Shown one piece after another: positions 7,029-15,151 of a stretch of DNA of 64,000 nt (position 1 is the first letter of the stretch; each line of letters starts with the position of its first letter). Source of the stretch: VGBV01 sp963780395. Lineage in GTDB: Bacteria > Actinomycetota > Thermoleophilia > Solirubrobacterales > 70-9. The stretch spans positions 186,001-250,000 of the forward strand of contig CAWABY010000017.1 in the NCBI GenBank assembly GCA_963780395.1. The letters are read 5' to 3'. The notes below the pieces were generated by a model. It did not search any database, was not told the origin of the DNA, and saw nothing but the letters and a program-made list of their open reading frames with translations. A program made the position numbers and the translations under genes.

Positions 7029-7595
7029 CTCATCCTCGAAGTTCAGGTAGTACCGCGACGGAGTCGGCCCCTTCTGGCCCTTGTACTTCGACTTCGCGGC
7101 CTTGCTCCCGTAGACCTGGTCGGCGGCGGTGCTCATGCGAAGGAATGAGATCTGACCGATCTTCATTCCGGGGTAGATCGCGATCGGCAGGTTCGCGACG
7201 TTGGAGAGTTCCAGCGTCAGGTGCCCGTCCCAACCCGCATCGACGAAGCCGGCGGTGCTGTGGATGAGCAGGCCGAGCCGGCCCAACGAGCTCTTTCCCT
7301 CCAATCGCGCCACCAGGTCGTCCCCGAGCGCGACCCGCTCCAGGGTCGAGCCGAGCACGAACTCGCCGGGATGCAAGATGAAGGAGCCGCCTTCGTCGAC
7401 CTCGACCAGTTCGGTCAGGTCCTCCTGGGGCTGCTTGGGATCGATGAACGGAGTGGTGTCGTTGCGAAAGACGCGAAAGAAGCGATCCACTCGCAGGTCC
7501 ACCGACGAAGGCTGGAGCGCCCCCTTTCCTAAGGGCTCGATCACGATCCCGCCGCGATCCATCTCCTCGCCGATCGACTTGTCCGAAAGAACCAC
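7017..7595 (-). CDS. dcd: dCTP deaminase
   Basis: The 192-residue protein belongs to the dUTPase/dCTP-deaminase trimer family. It has the substrate motif GKSSLGRLGLLIHSTAGFVD followed by GWDGHLTLELSN, where the Glu acts as catalytic base, and QPSSVDLRVDRFFRVF near the N-terminus. It converts dCTP to dUTP for thymidylate synthesis; some members also cleave dUTP to dUMP, which the sequence cannot decide by eye. GTG 7595 gives VVLSDKSIGEEM, the usual start of the family. A start at 7634 would add 13 uncharacteristic residues. Confidence 0.92.
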   Translation of the reverse strand: MVLSDKSIGEEMDRGGIVIEPLGKGALQPSSVDLRVDRFFRVFRNDTTPFIDPKQPQEDLTELVEVDEGGSFILHPGEFVLGSTLERVALGDDLVARLEGKSSLGRLGLLIHSTAGFVDAGWDGHLTLELSNVANLPIAIYPGMKIGQISFLRMSTAADQVYGSKAAKSKYKGQKGPTPSRYYLNFEDEDAD

Positions 7596-7693
7596 CGCGC
7601 CTGAGCCTATCTGGGGCCGACGACCCAACCACACGCCAAAGATGCCTAGTTTTCGCCTAAAGATCCGGCCCGAAGGTCCCGATATGTGCCCCT

Positions 7694-8032
7694 ATGAGCG
7701 TCAAGCGCACGAAGGCCGTTGCTGCGAGCACCCGCACGGGCGAGGGCATGCACGTCTGCCCCGAGTGCGAGAGCCAGCTCGTGCAGCCGGTGAAGTGGTT
7801 CGAGCAGGGCCACCGCAGCTGGCACGTCGATCTGCGCTGTCCCGATTGCGACTGGTGGGGGCGCGGCAGCTTCAGCCAGTCCGACGTGGACCACTTCGAC
7901 GAGGAGCTCGACCGCGGCGCCAGCCTGCTGGTCGAGGACCTCCGCGCCCTGACCCGCTCGAACATGGAGGGCGAGGCCGACCGGTTCGCGATGGCGCTGG
8001 CCACGGACTCGATCCTCCCCGAGGACTTCTAG
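7694..8032 (+). CDS. Small zinc-ribbon protein
   Basis: The 112-residue product has a four-cysteine zinc ribbon (C22PEC25 and C49PDC52) separated by a Trp/His-rich strand, then an acidic helical half (HFDEELDRGASLLVEDLRAL). The first ten residues are basic. Nothing else identifies its role; DNA or protein binding is possible. It is monocistronic and followed by the UUCG hairpin at 8069-8096. Confidence 0.6.
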   Translation: MSVKRTKAVAASTRTGEGMHVCPECESQLVQPVKWFEQGHRSWHVDLRCPDCDWWGRGSFSQSDVDHFDEELDRGASLLVEDLRALTRSNMEGEADRFAMALATDSILPEDF

Positions 8033-8068
8033 GCAGTCACTCCAACGACACAGAGTCACTCCTTGCGA

Positions 8069-8096
8069 CGAACGGCGGCCTTCGGGCCGCCGTTCG
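8069..8096. terminator. UUCG-loop intrinsic terminator
   Basis: A 12-bp perfect stem (CGAACGGCGGCC / GGCCGCCGTTCG) closed by a TTCG tetraloop lies between convergent genes ending at 8032 (plus) and 8118 (minus). On the plus strand it is followed by ATTTC. It can act in both directions. Confidence 0.85.
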
Positions 8097-8117
8097 ATTT
8101 CAGCGGTGCCGTTGTGG

Positions 8118-9098
8118 TTACGAGTAGCGCTCGACCACGCCGTCGGCGATCAGTCCCAGCAGGTTGCGCTCCTCCTCGCTGAACGCCTCGGAGGAGAGCC
8201 TGCCCTTGGCGCTCTCGATCCCCGCGCGGGCGCGGGCGCGGACCTCGTCGAGCACGCCAGTGGCGGCGATGCGGTCGCAGAGCGCCTCGGCCTGATCCGC
8301 GTCCAGGCCATCCAGCTGCGCGCGGGCCAGCTCGGGATCGCTGCGGCGCGCCAGGATCAGCGGCAGGGTGACGGTGCCGTCCAGCAGGTCGGTGCCGCGC
8401 GCCTTGCCGGTGCGCTCGGGGGGCCCGGTGACGTCGAGCACGTCGTCCAGCAGCTGGAAGGCGAGCCCGATCTCGCGTCCGAAGGCGGCCAGCTCCTCGG
8501 CCCCGGGCGCGTCCGAGGCCAGGCGCCCGACCCGGCAGGCCGACTCGAACAGCCGCGCCGTCTTCAGCGAGCAGCGCTCCAGGTAGCGCTCCTCGGTGAT
8601 CGTGACGTCGCCGGTGTCGCGGCGCTGCGCCAGCTCGCCGCGGGCGAGCGCCACCGCCGCGGAGCTGAGCTCGTTCACCTCGGCCCCTCCCCCGTCGGCG
8701 GCGAGCTCGGCGAAGGCGCGCGAGAGCAGCAGGTCGCCGACGCCGACGGCCCGGTCGCGCCCGGCGCGGGCGACCACGGTCGGGCGACCGCGGCGCACCG
8801 GCGCCCCGTCGAGCACGTCGTCGTGGACAAGCGTCGCCATGTGGATCAGCTCGGTCGCGACCGCGGCGCGCACGGCGCGCTCCGAGGCCGAGCTGCCCGC
8901 GCAGATCAGCACCAGCAGGGGACGCAGCCGCTTGCCGCCCGCGTCCAGGGTGGCCTCGGCCTCCTCGCCCAGCTCGGGGCCATGGCCGCCCGCGACCTGC
9001 GCCAGGCGGCGCTCGACCTCGCTCATCCTCGCCGGCAGCCAGGCGGCGGCGACGTCCATGACGGCGGTCACGGGGGGCGGGACGGCCGAGCGGTTCAC
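8118..9098 (-). CDS. Polyprenyl diphosphate synthase (menaquinone side chain)
   Basis: The 326-residue trans-isoprenyl diphosphate synthase has both Asp-rich motifs, HDDVLD at residues 92-97 and LLDDVLD at 216-222, plus GGKRLRP at 54-60 for diphosphate binding. It condenses isopentenyl units on an allylic primer. Position after menG/ubiE and the bc-complex genes suggests that it makes the menaquinone tail. Start GTG 9098 overlaps the menG stop (GTGA), indicating coupling. Chain length cannot be read reliably from the sequence. It is the last gene of the large hem-qcr-men operon. Confidence 0.9.
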   Translation of the reverse strand: MNRSAVPPPVTAVMDVAAAWLPARMSEVERRLAQVAGGHGPELGEEAEATLDAGGKRLRPLLVLICAGSSASERAVRAAVATELIHMATLVHDDVLDGAPVRRGRPTVVARAGRDRAVGVGDLLLSRAFAELAADGGGAEVNELSSAAVALARGELAQRRDTGDVTITEERYLERCSLKTARLFESACRVGRLASDAPGAEELAAFGREIGLAFQLLDDVLDVTGPPERTGKARGTDLLDGTVTLPLILARRSDPELARAQLDGLDADQAEALCDRIAATGVLDEVRARARAGIESAKGRLSSEAFSEEERNLLGLIADGVVERYS

Positions 9099-9850
9099 GA
9101 TGAGGTCTTGGGGGTGCCGGCGGCGAGGGTGGCGCTGTGGATGGCGATGATGCCGCCGGCCAGCAGCAGCCAGCGGATCTCGGCCAGCCCGGCGGCGTCG
9201 ATCTTTGCGGCCAGCTCCCGCGGCTCGGGGAAGCTGCGCACCGACTCCGGCAGGTAGGCGTAGGCCTCGGCGTCGCCGGCGACCGAACCCAGCAGCGGCA
9301 CCAGGCGATCGAACCAGAGCGAGTAGAAGGTCGACAGCGGCTCGCGCCGCGGGCGGGTGATCTCGAGGATCACCATGCGGCCACCGGGTCGCAGCACCCG
9401 TGCCATCTCGGCCAGGCCCTTGTCCAGGTCGGCCAGGTTGCGGGCGCCGAAGCCGACCGTGACCGCGTCGAAGCTGTCTGTGCCGTAGGGCAGGTCGAGG
9501 GCGTCCGCCCACCCGAACTCGACCGCCAGCCCCTGCTCGCCGGACTTCGCCCGGGCCAGCTCCAGCATCGGCTCGGAGAAGTCCGAGCCGACGACCCTGC
9601 CGTCGGGGCCGATCCGGCGCCTCAGCTCCAGCGCCAGGTCGCCGGTGCCGCAGCAGACGTCGAGCGCGTCCGAGCCCGGACCGACCTGGGCCATGTCGAC
9701 CGCGCGCTGGCGCCACTCGTGGTGCAGCCCGGCGGTCATCGCCGAGTTCATCAGGTCATAGACGCCCGAGATGCGGTCGAACATCCCCCTGACGTCGGAG
9801 GAGAACTGCTCGGAGTCGCGCTGAGGACGCGCCGCGGCTTCCACGGACAC
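9095..9850 (-). CDS. menG: Demethylmenaquinone methyltransferase
   Basis: The 251-residue class I SAM methyltransferase of the UbiE/MenG family has SAM motif I LDVCCGTGDLAL at residues 63-74, the post-I acidic residue VVGSDFSEPML, and the family signatures VGFGARNLADLDKGLAEMAR and RPGGRMVILEITRP. It carries out the last methylation in menaquinone synthesis; actinobacteria normally use menaquinone, so MenG is the better name than UbiE. It sits 19 bases after the cytochrome gene and overlaps the polyprenyl synthase start. Confidence 0.92.
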   Translation of the reverse strand: MSVEAAARPQRDSEQFSSDVRGMFDRISGVYDLMNSAMTAGLHHEWRQRAVDMAQVGPGSDALDVCCGTGDLALELRRRIGPDGRVVGSDFSEPMLELARAKSGEQGLAVEFGWADALDLPYGTDSFDAVTVGFGARNLADLDKGLAEMARVLRPGGRMVILEITRPRREPLSTFYSLWFDRLVPLLGSVAGDAEAYAYLPESVRSFPEPRELAAKIDAAGLAEIRWLLLAGGIIAIHSATLAAGTPKTSS

Positions 9851-9869
9851 GAGCTTAGACCGCCTCCCG

Positions 9870-10571
9870 TCAGTCGAGGGACGCCAAAAAGGCCGTCAGC
9901 TGCTCGAACTTCTGCGGCGGCAGGCCGGAGAAGTTGGGCATGCCCTGCGGGGGGTTCTGGAGCGAGCGGGCGATCGCCTCGCGCGGAATCTGGTTCCCGA
10001 TCTCGGTCAGCTCGGGGCCGGGCCCGTCGTTGCCGTTCTCGCCGATCTTGTGGCAGGCGAGGCAGCCCGTCTGGGCGGCGACCTGCTTGCCGGCCTCGTA
10101 CTCCGGCGCGACCTCGAGGTCGATCTCGGTCGGCGTGCCGGCGGCGGCGCCGAGGAAGGTCAGGTAGGCCATCGAGATGATCGTCAGGATCGCCGCGGTG
10201 GTCGCGATCGGGCGCCGCTCCGGCCGCCGCTCGGGGTTGCGGTCGTAGAAGGGCAGCAACAGCAGCAGGACCATGCAGATGGTCGGGATCCCGATCGTCG
10301 CCAGCGGCACCAGCTCCGGCGGCTTGATCACGCGCAGCAGCTCGAACAGGAAGAAGAAGTACCACTCGGGTCTGGGAACGTAGGTCGTGGTGGTGGGATC
10401 GGCCTTGGGGCCCTGCTCGGCGCCCAGGACCAGAGACATGGCGACGATCACCAGCACCACGATCAGGGCCATCGCCGAGTCCTTCAGGATCGCGTACGGG
10501 AAGAAGGGCTTGCCCTTCTTCTTCAGGACCTCGTACTCCTGGAGGTACTCCTGCTTGTCCTTGCGGTTCAC
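9870..10571 (-). CDS. qcrC: Menaquinol:cytochrome c reductase subunit: cytochrome b C-terminal part fused to cytochrome c
   Basis: Residues 1-145 are a subunit-IV-like segment with three membrane helices and the Qo-site motif PEWY (68-71). Residues 155-233 are a class I cytochrome c domain with heme motif CLACH (170-174) and axial Met at GMPNF (211). This fusion equals Bacillus-type QcrC and differs from the di-heme QcrC of mycobacteria. It accepts electrons from the Rieske centre and b hemes. Start GTG 10571 abuts the qcrB stop without a gap. Confidence 0.88.
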   Translation of the reverse strand: MNRKDKQEYLQEYEVLKKKGKPFFPYAILKDSAMALIVVLVIVAMSLVLGAEQGPKADPTTTTYVPRPEWYFFFLFELLRVIKPPELVPLATIGIPTICMVLLLLLPFYDRNPERRPERRPIATTAAILTIISMAYLTFLGAAAGTPTEIDLEVAPEYEAGKQVAAQTGCLACHKIGENGNDGPGPELTEIGNQIPREAIARSLQNPPQGMPNFSGLPPQKFEQLTAFLASLD

Positions 10572-11369
10572 TCAGCCCACCTCGGTCCGCTTCTTGGCGG
10601 GCTTCGGGCGATCGGCCTTCATCCACGGCGGCGCCGTGGTGCCGAGCTTCACGACCAGGTACAGGTGGGCCCCGATCAGAGCCACGATCAGCCCCGGCAC
10701 GAGCAGCATGTGGATCGCATAGAAGCGCGCGATCGTCTCGCCGCCGAACTCCGAGCCCGAGCGCAGGAAGTCGGCCAGGTAGGGCCCGACGACCGGGCCC
10801 GTCGCGGTGATGTTGCTGGCGACGACCGTCGCCCAGAAGGAGCGCTGGTCGAAGGGCAGCAGGTAGCCGGTCAGCCCCATCACGAAGGTCAGGATCAGCA
10901 GCACGACCCCGATCACCCAGTTGAGCTCGCGCGGGTACTTGTAGGCGCCGAAGAAGAAGGTCCTCCCCATGTGCAGGAAGATGAGGATGATCATCACCGT
11001 CGCGCCCCACTTGTGCATGCCGCGGACGAACTCGCCCAGCCAGACGTCGTTGGTCAGGTGGGCGACCGATTCGTAGGCCTCGGTCGGCGAGGGCGTGTAG
11101 TACATGGCCAGGAAGACGCCGGTGATCGCCTGCACCACGAAGGCGAACAGGGTGGCCGAGCCGAGCGTGTAGAACCAGTTCGTTCCCTTCGGGACCTTGC
11201 GGAACAGCATCCCGGTGAGGAAGCCGGTGGCCCCCGTGCGCTCGTCCAGCCAACCGACGACGTCGCCGCCGGCCTCCTTGGCGACCTCGGTGGTGCCGCC
11301 TCCGTTGGCGCGGGCGCCGTTTGCCCCGTTCGTTCCGGGTTTGGCGGGCCTTTTCAGCGGCGCGGGCAT
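10572..11369 (-). CDS. qcrB: Cytochrome b N-terminal subunit of menaquinol:cytochrome c reductase
   Basis: This is a four-helix cytochrome b6-type subunit of 265 residues. The two heme-b ligand pairs are visible: His119 and His133 (RGMHKW, FLHMGR) and His220 and His235 (YAIHML, GAHLYL). The N-terminal 45 residues are Gly/Asn-rich and variable. It forms the quinol-oxidising membrane core with the qcrC product, which supplies the last helices and the PEWY motif. It lies eight bases after qcrA. Confidence 0.92.
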   Translation of the reverse strand: MPAPLKRPAKPGTNGANGARANGGGTTEVAKEAGGDVVGWLDERTGATGFLTGMLFRKVPKGTNWFYTLGSATLFAFVVQAITGVFLAMYYTPSPTEAYESVAHLTNDVWLGEFVRGMHKWGATVMIILIFLHMGRTFFFGAYKYPRELNWVIGVVLLILTFVMGLTGYLLPFDQRSFWATVVASNITATGPVVGPYLADFLRSGSEFGGETIARFYAIHMLLVPGLIVALIGAHLYLVVKLGTTAPPWMKADRPKPAKKRTEVG

Positions 11370-11377
11370 GCGCTTTC

Positions 11378-12079
11378 CTAGGGCGCCGGCGGCGTCGAGG
11401 GCCGCGGCGGGTAGATGTACTCCCAGACCCCGCCGGTGAACTCGCCGGGGTCGCGGGTGCGGACGGGCTCGAGCTGCGAGGTGACGCTGAAGCGGGGGCC
11501 GACCTCGACCTGGTCGCCACGCCGTGGTGCACCGGAGCGGACGTTGCCCTGCGCGTCAACCGCGCGGGTCTGGAAACGGTCCAGGGGGCGCACGGGGGGC
11601 CCGCCGATCACCTTGCCCTCGAAGTCATAGACGCCGCCGTGGCAGGGGCAGATGAAGTTGCCGGCGGCCTCGACGAAGCGCACGGGGCAGCCCAGGTGCG
11701 CGCAGCGGGTGGAGATGGCGACGAAGCCGTTCTCGTCCTCCTCCAGGTCCTCGCTGCCGCGGCGCACGTACGCGGTCGTCTTGCCGGACTCGCCGATGCC
11801 CGGGACGACCGTGATCACCACCGTCTTGTAGGTGTCGGAGGGGAACTCCGAGACGGGGCCGACGACCTGCCAGTCATCGCCCTGCTCCTCGAACAGCGGC
11901 GCCAGCGCGAAGCCGACCGTCGGCAACAGCACCGCGAGGCCGGCGGTGACCCCCAGCGCCTGCCCGCCGACCGCGAACACGTGCCGGCGGGTCATCGACT
12001 CGCCCTCGTAATGCCCCGCGGGCTCGGGCTTATCCAGGCGCTTTGGCGCCCCCTGCTTGCTGTTTCCGTCGTCAGCCAC
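11378..12079 (-). CDS. qcrA: Rieske iron-sulfur subunit of menaquinol:cytochrome c reductase
   Basis: The 233-residue Rieske protein has cluster-binding motifs CAHLGC (C126, H128, C131) and CPCHGG (C144, C146, H147). One membrane helix lies at about residues 38-61, preceded by a twin-arginine-like SMTRRHVFAV, so export by the Tat genes of this window is likely. The C-terminal part is rich in basic loops. Start GTG 12079 overlaps the end of the upstream gene by eight bases. Confidence 0.94.
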   Translation of the reverse strand: MADDGNSKQGAPKRLDKPEPAGHYEGESMTRRHVFAVGGQALGVTAGLAVLLPTVGFALAPLFEEQGDDWQVVGPVSEFPSDTYKTVVITVVPGIGESGKTTAYVRRGSEDLEEDENGFVAISTRCAHLGCPVRFVEAAGNFICPCHGGVYDFEGKVIGGPPVRPLDRFQTRAVDAQGNVRSGAPRRGDQVEVGPRFSVTSQLEPVRTRDPGEFTGGVWEYIYPPRPSTPPAP

Positions 12080-12692
12080 GGTCGAAGAGGTGCTCTTGAT
12101 CGAAGCCTATCGAGTCGGCTGCGCCGGCCAGCGCGGTGCGCATGCCGCTGCGCTCCGCGGCCTCGGCCGCCGCGGCGGCGAGCAGCCGCGGCCCTTCGGG
12201 ACTGCCCTCGCGAAGCGCCCGCTTGGCGCGCTCGTGGCCGTCGGCCGGGCCGCCGCCGACCGCAACCGCCGAGCTCAGCCAAAGCAGGTCGATCGCCTCG
12301 CCCGCGGCGGCGCCGTCGCGCGCGTGCAGCTGGGCCGAGAGGCTGATCAGGTCCCCCAGCTCGCGCACCGCGCTGACGTCGCCCCGGGCTGCAAGGCGCT
12401 CCAGCCCGAGCGCGTAGAGGTAGTCGCCGGCCAGCAGCAGCAGGTCGGGGTCGGCACCGTCCAGCAGCCTCGGGGTGCCGTAGTGCAGCAGGAAGCCCTC
12501 GCGGATCGCCTCGAACAGAAGGCCGTACTCACCCGGCGCCGCGGCTGCCCTGGGCCCCGCGGCCACCAGCCGCCCCAGCGAGGGCTCGGCGCTCGGCTCG
12601 CGCACGTGCGGCGCGATCACCTCGTCGGCGCGCAGCTCCTCGGCCAGCCGCTGCAGGGCGCCCTCGGCGGCTTCGGGTCCCGGCGCGCTCAC
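12072..12692 (-). CDS. Unknown all-helical protein, possible prenyl-synthase-like partner
   Basis: This 206-residue protein lies between hemL and qcrA. Start GTG 12692 overlaps the hemL stop. It is entirely helical and Ala/Leu-rich. Residues from about 98 (DPDLLLLAGDYLYALGLERL, ARGDVSAVRELGDLISLSAQ) recall the GDYLLARA region of trans-prenyl synthases, but no DDxxD motif is present. It could be a non-catalytic, HepS-like partner of the synthase encoded 3 kb downstream, or a TorD-like maturation factor for the bc complex. Both are guesses, and the family is not recognised. Confidence 0.55.
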   Translation of the reverse strand: MSAPGPEAAEGALQRLAEELRADEVIAPHVREPSAEPSLGRLVAAGPRAAAAPGEYGLLFEAIREGFLLHYGTPRLLDGADPDLLLLAGDYLYALGLERLAARGDVSAVRELGDLISLSAQLHARDGAAAGEAIDLLWLSSAVAVGGGPADGHERAKRALREGSPEGPRLLAAAAAEAAERSGMRTALAGAADSIGFDQEHLFDRG

Positions 12693-14005
12693 GGCAGCGC
12701 CTCCCCGAAGGCCTCGGCCGCGGCGGCGAGCGTCAGTTCGATCGATTCGTCGTCGTGGGCCAGCGACGGGAACCAGGCCTCGAACTGGGATGGGGGCGGA
12801 TAGACGCCGCGCGCCAGCAGCGCGCGGCAGAAGCGGGCGTGGGCCTCGAGGTCGCAGGCGCTCGCCTCGGCGAAGTTCCGCGGCGCCCGCTCGGAGAAGA
12901 ACACGGTCAGCAGCCCTGGGTAGAGGGTGGCCGGTGGCCAGGGCTCGACCGGGCCTCCGAAGACGACCGTGACCGGGCGCTCGCCCGCCGCCTCCCGCAG
13001 CCCGTGGCCGAGGCGCTCGGTGATCTCGCCGAGCCGCCCATACGCCTTGCCGTCCAGCTCGGCGAGCGTCGCCAGCCCGGCGGCGACCGCGAGCGGGTTG
13101 CCCGACAGCGTCCCCGCCTGGTAGACGTCGCCGGCGGGCGCGACCCGCTCCATCAGCTCGCGCGGGCCGCCGTAGGCCGCGGCCGGCAGGCCACCGCCCA
13201 GCACCTTGCCCATCACGGTCAGATCGGCGCGGACGCCCAGCAGCTCCTGGGCGCCGCCCCGGGCGACGCGGAAGCCGCTGATCACCTCGTCCAGGACCAG
13301 CAGCGCCCCGTGCTCGTCGGCCGCCGCGCGGAGGAAGTCGAGGTACCCGTCCTCTGGCGGGACCACGCCCATGTTGGCCGGGATCGGCTCGGCCAGGATC
13401 GCGGCGAACTCGCGCTGGCCCAGCGCCGCGGCGAGGGCGACGCGGTCGTTCCAGGGGACGACCGTGGTGTCGCGCGCCTGTGCCTCGGTCACGCCCGGCG
13501 AGGCCGGGACCCCTGCCGTGGCGAGGCCCGACCCGGCCTCGGCGAGGAGGCCGTCGACGTGGCCGTGGTAGGCGCCGGCGAACTTGACGATCGGGTCGCG
13601 GCCGGTGGCTGCGCGGGCGAGGCGGATCGCGCTCATCGAGGCCTCGGTCCCCGAGGAGGTCATGCGCATCATCTCGACCGAGGCGAAGCGATCGGCGACC
13701 TCGGCCGCCAGCCGCACCTCGCCCTCGGTCGCGGCGCCGAAGCTGGTGCCCGCCGCCGCGGCCTCGCCGACCGCATCGACCACCCGCGGGTGGGCGTGAC
13801 CGCAGATCAGCGGGCCCCACGAGCAGACCCAGTCGACGTAGCGATTGCCGTCGGCGTCCCATATGTAGGGGCCCTCCCCCCTCTCGATGAAGACCGGGTC
13901 GCGCCCGATCGAGCCCATCGCGCGAACCGGGGAGTTGACCCCGCCGGGGAGAAGCCGCACCGCCCGCTCGTAGAGCTCCCCGGAACGGCCGTCAGCCAGG
14001 CCCAT
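12689..14005 (-). CDS. hemL: Glutamate-1-semialdehyde 2,1-aminomutase
   Basis: This PLP enzyme of 438 residues converts glutamate-1-semialdehyde to 5-aminolevulinate in the C5 heme pathway. It begins with ELYERAVRLLPGGVNSPVRA, carries SSGTEASMSAIRLAR for phosphate binding, FAGAYHGHVDG, DEVISGFRV, and the PLP lysine K267 in MGKVLGGGLPAA. Start ATG 14005 shares one base with the stop of the upstream gene (TAATG). The frame is open upstream, but that part is not protein-like. Confidence 0.95.
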   Translation of the reverse strand: MGLADGRSGELYERAVRLLPGGVNSPVRAMGSIGRDPVFIERGEGPYIWDADGNRYVDWVCSWGPLICGHAHPRVVDAVGEAAAAGTSFGAATEGEVRLAAEVADRFASVEMMRMTSSGTEASMSAIRLARAATGRDPIVKFAGAYHGHVDGLLAEAGSGLATAGVPASPGVTEAQARDTTVVPWNDRVALAAALGQREFAAILAEPIPANMGVVPPEDGYLDFLRAAADEHGALLVLDEVISGFRVARGGAQELLGVRADLTVMGKVLGGGLPAAAYGGPRELMERVAPAGDVYQAGTLSGNPLAVAAGLATLAELDGKAYGRLGEITERLGHGLREAAGERPVTVVFGGPVEPWPPATLYPGLLTVFFSERAPRNFAEASACDLEAHARFCRALLARGVYPPPSQFEAWFPSLAHDDESIELTLAAAAEAFGEALP

Positions 14006-15151
14006 TAGCGAACAGCATCCGCCTCCCAGGCGGCGTAGTCGTCCGTGAAGTAGTGGAGGCGGATCTTCTTGAACTCCGTCGAGGAATAGAGCACGGCGCG
14101 GTCGGGGCCGTGCAGGTCGTGATCGTCGGCGATCGTGTCCAGGATCGCGTCGCACTCCTGCTTGGAGCGCCCGTGGGCCATGGTGAAGACGCTGTAGGGC
14201 CAGTCCGCGTAGGTGGGCCGCTGGTAGCAGTGCGAGACGCCCCGCACGGCGGCCATCCGCGCTCCGGCGTCCATGATCCGGTCCTCGGGAACCCTCCACA
14301 CCCCCATTCCGTTGGCCGAGAAGCCGGCGCGGCGGTGGTAGAGGATCGCGGCCACGCGCCGCAGCAGCTTGCGATCGACCATTCCCGCGAGGTGGGCGAG
14401 GAGGTCGGGGGTCGTCATCCCGGCCTCGGCGGCGGCGTCGTCGTAGGGCCGCTCGGTCACCTCCATCGGGCCCTGCAGCGCGCGGATCACCGCGACGTCG
14501 CGCTCGTCATGGGGCTGGGCCTCGAGCTCGCGCGGGATCACGGGCTCGGCGGCGGGCGCGGCCAGATCGCCGGTGCCGCCCTCCATCTCCAGGTTCATGT
14601 TGATCTTGAACAGGGTCAGGGTCGGAAGCTGGCGGATCGATTCGGCGCCCGTCATGCGCTGCAGCACCTCGAGCGTCCCCTCCAGGCCCAGCTCGGAGTC
14701 CGGCGGGGTCGCGATCGTGAACCAGAGGTTGAACTCGTGGGTTCGCAGGTAGTTGTGCGAGACGCCGGGGTGGGAGTTGATGATCTTCGCCGCGCGGTGA
14801 GGGTTCTCGGTGTCCACCTTGGCGGCGACCAGCATCGAGCTGTAGCCCAAGCGCGCGGGTGTCGAAGATCGGCGTGATCTCGCGGATGATGCGCCCGTCC
14901 AGCAGCCGCTGGGTGCGCTCCATCAGCTCGTCGGCCGGCATCCCGGCATCGGGGGCGAGCAGCGCGAACGGCTCCGCGTCGAGCGGAAAGCTCGACTGCA
15001 GCAGGTTCATCAGCCGCTTGTCGGCGTCGTCCAGCGGGATCGCCGCGCCGTGCTTGCGCGAGCGCAGCTTCGGGGTCGCGCCGGCGGTGCTGATGCCGTC
15101 AGCCCGCGAATCCGCGTCGGCCGGGGCGGTCTCCGGCGCTGGCTCGGTCAC
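14005..15151 (-). CDS. Siroheme decarboxylase-like AhbA/AhbB fusion (Lrp/AsnC-related), frameshifted
   Basis: Two Lrp/AsnC-like halves occur in one polypeptide. The first has a winged helix (DADKRLMNLLQSSFPLDAEP) and the VSHNYLRTHEFNLWFTI motif of AhbA/AhbB/NirDLGH proteins; the second has VSHCYQRPTYADWPYSVFT. Such proteins decarboxylate siroheme to didecarboxysiroheme for heme or heme d1 and are often misnamed transcription regulators. Reading changes frame at about 14849, where one extra A on the plus strand (CCAAGC for CCAGC) splits FDTRALG from YSSMLVA. Repaired length is about 381 residues. It overlaps hemB (GTGA) and hemL (TAATG). Confidence 0.75.

Noticed and set aside
10050..11381. 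443-codon plus-strand open frame across qcrB and qcrC
   Set aside because: It is the antisense of two clear cytochrome genes and is rich in Gln/His/Gly repeats typical of shadow frames.
12689..14299. Longer hemL reading from 14299
   Set aside because: The upstream part overlaps the AhbA/B gene and lacks hemL similarity; ATG 14005 fits the family start and the TAATG overlap.
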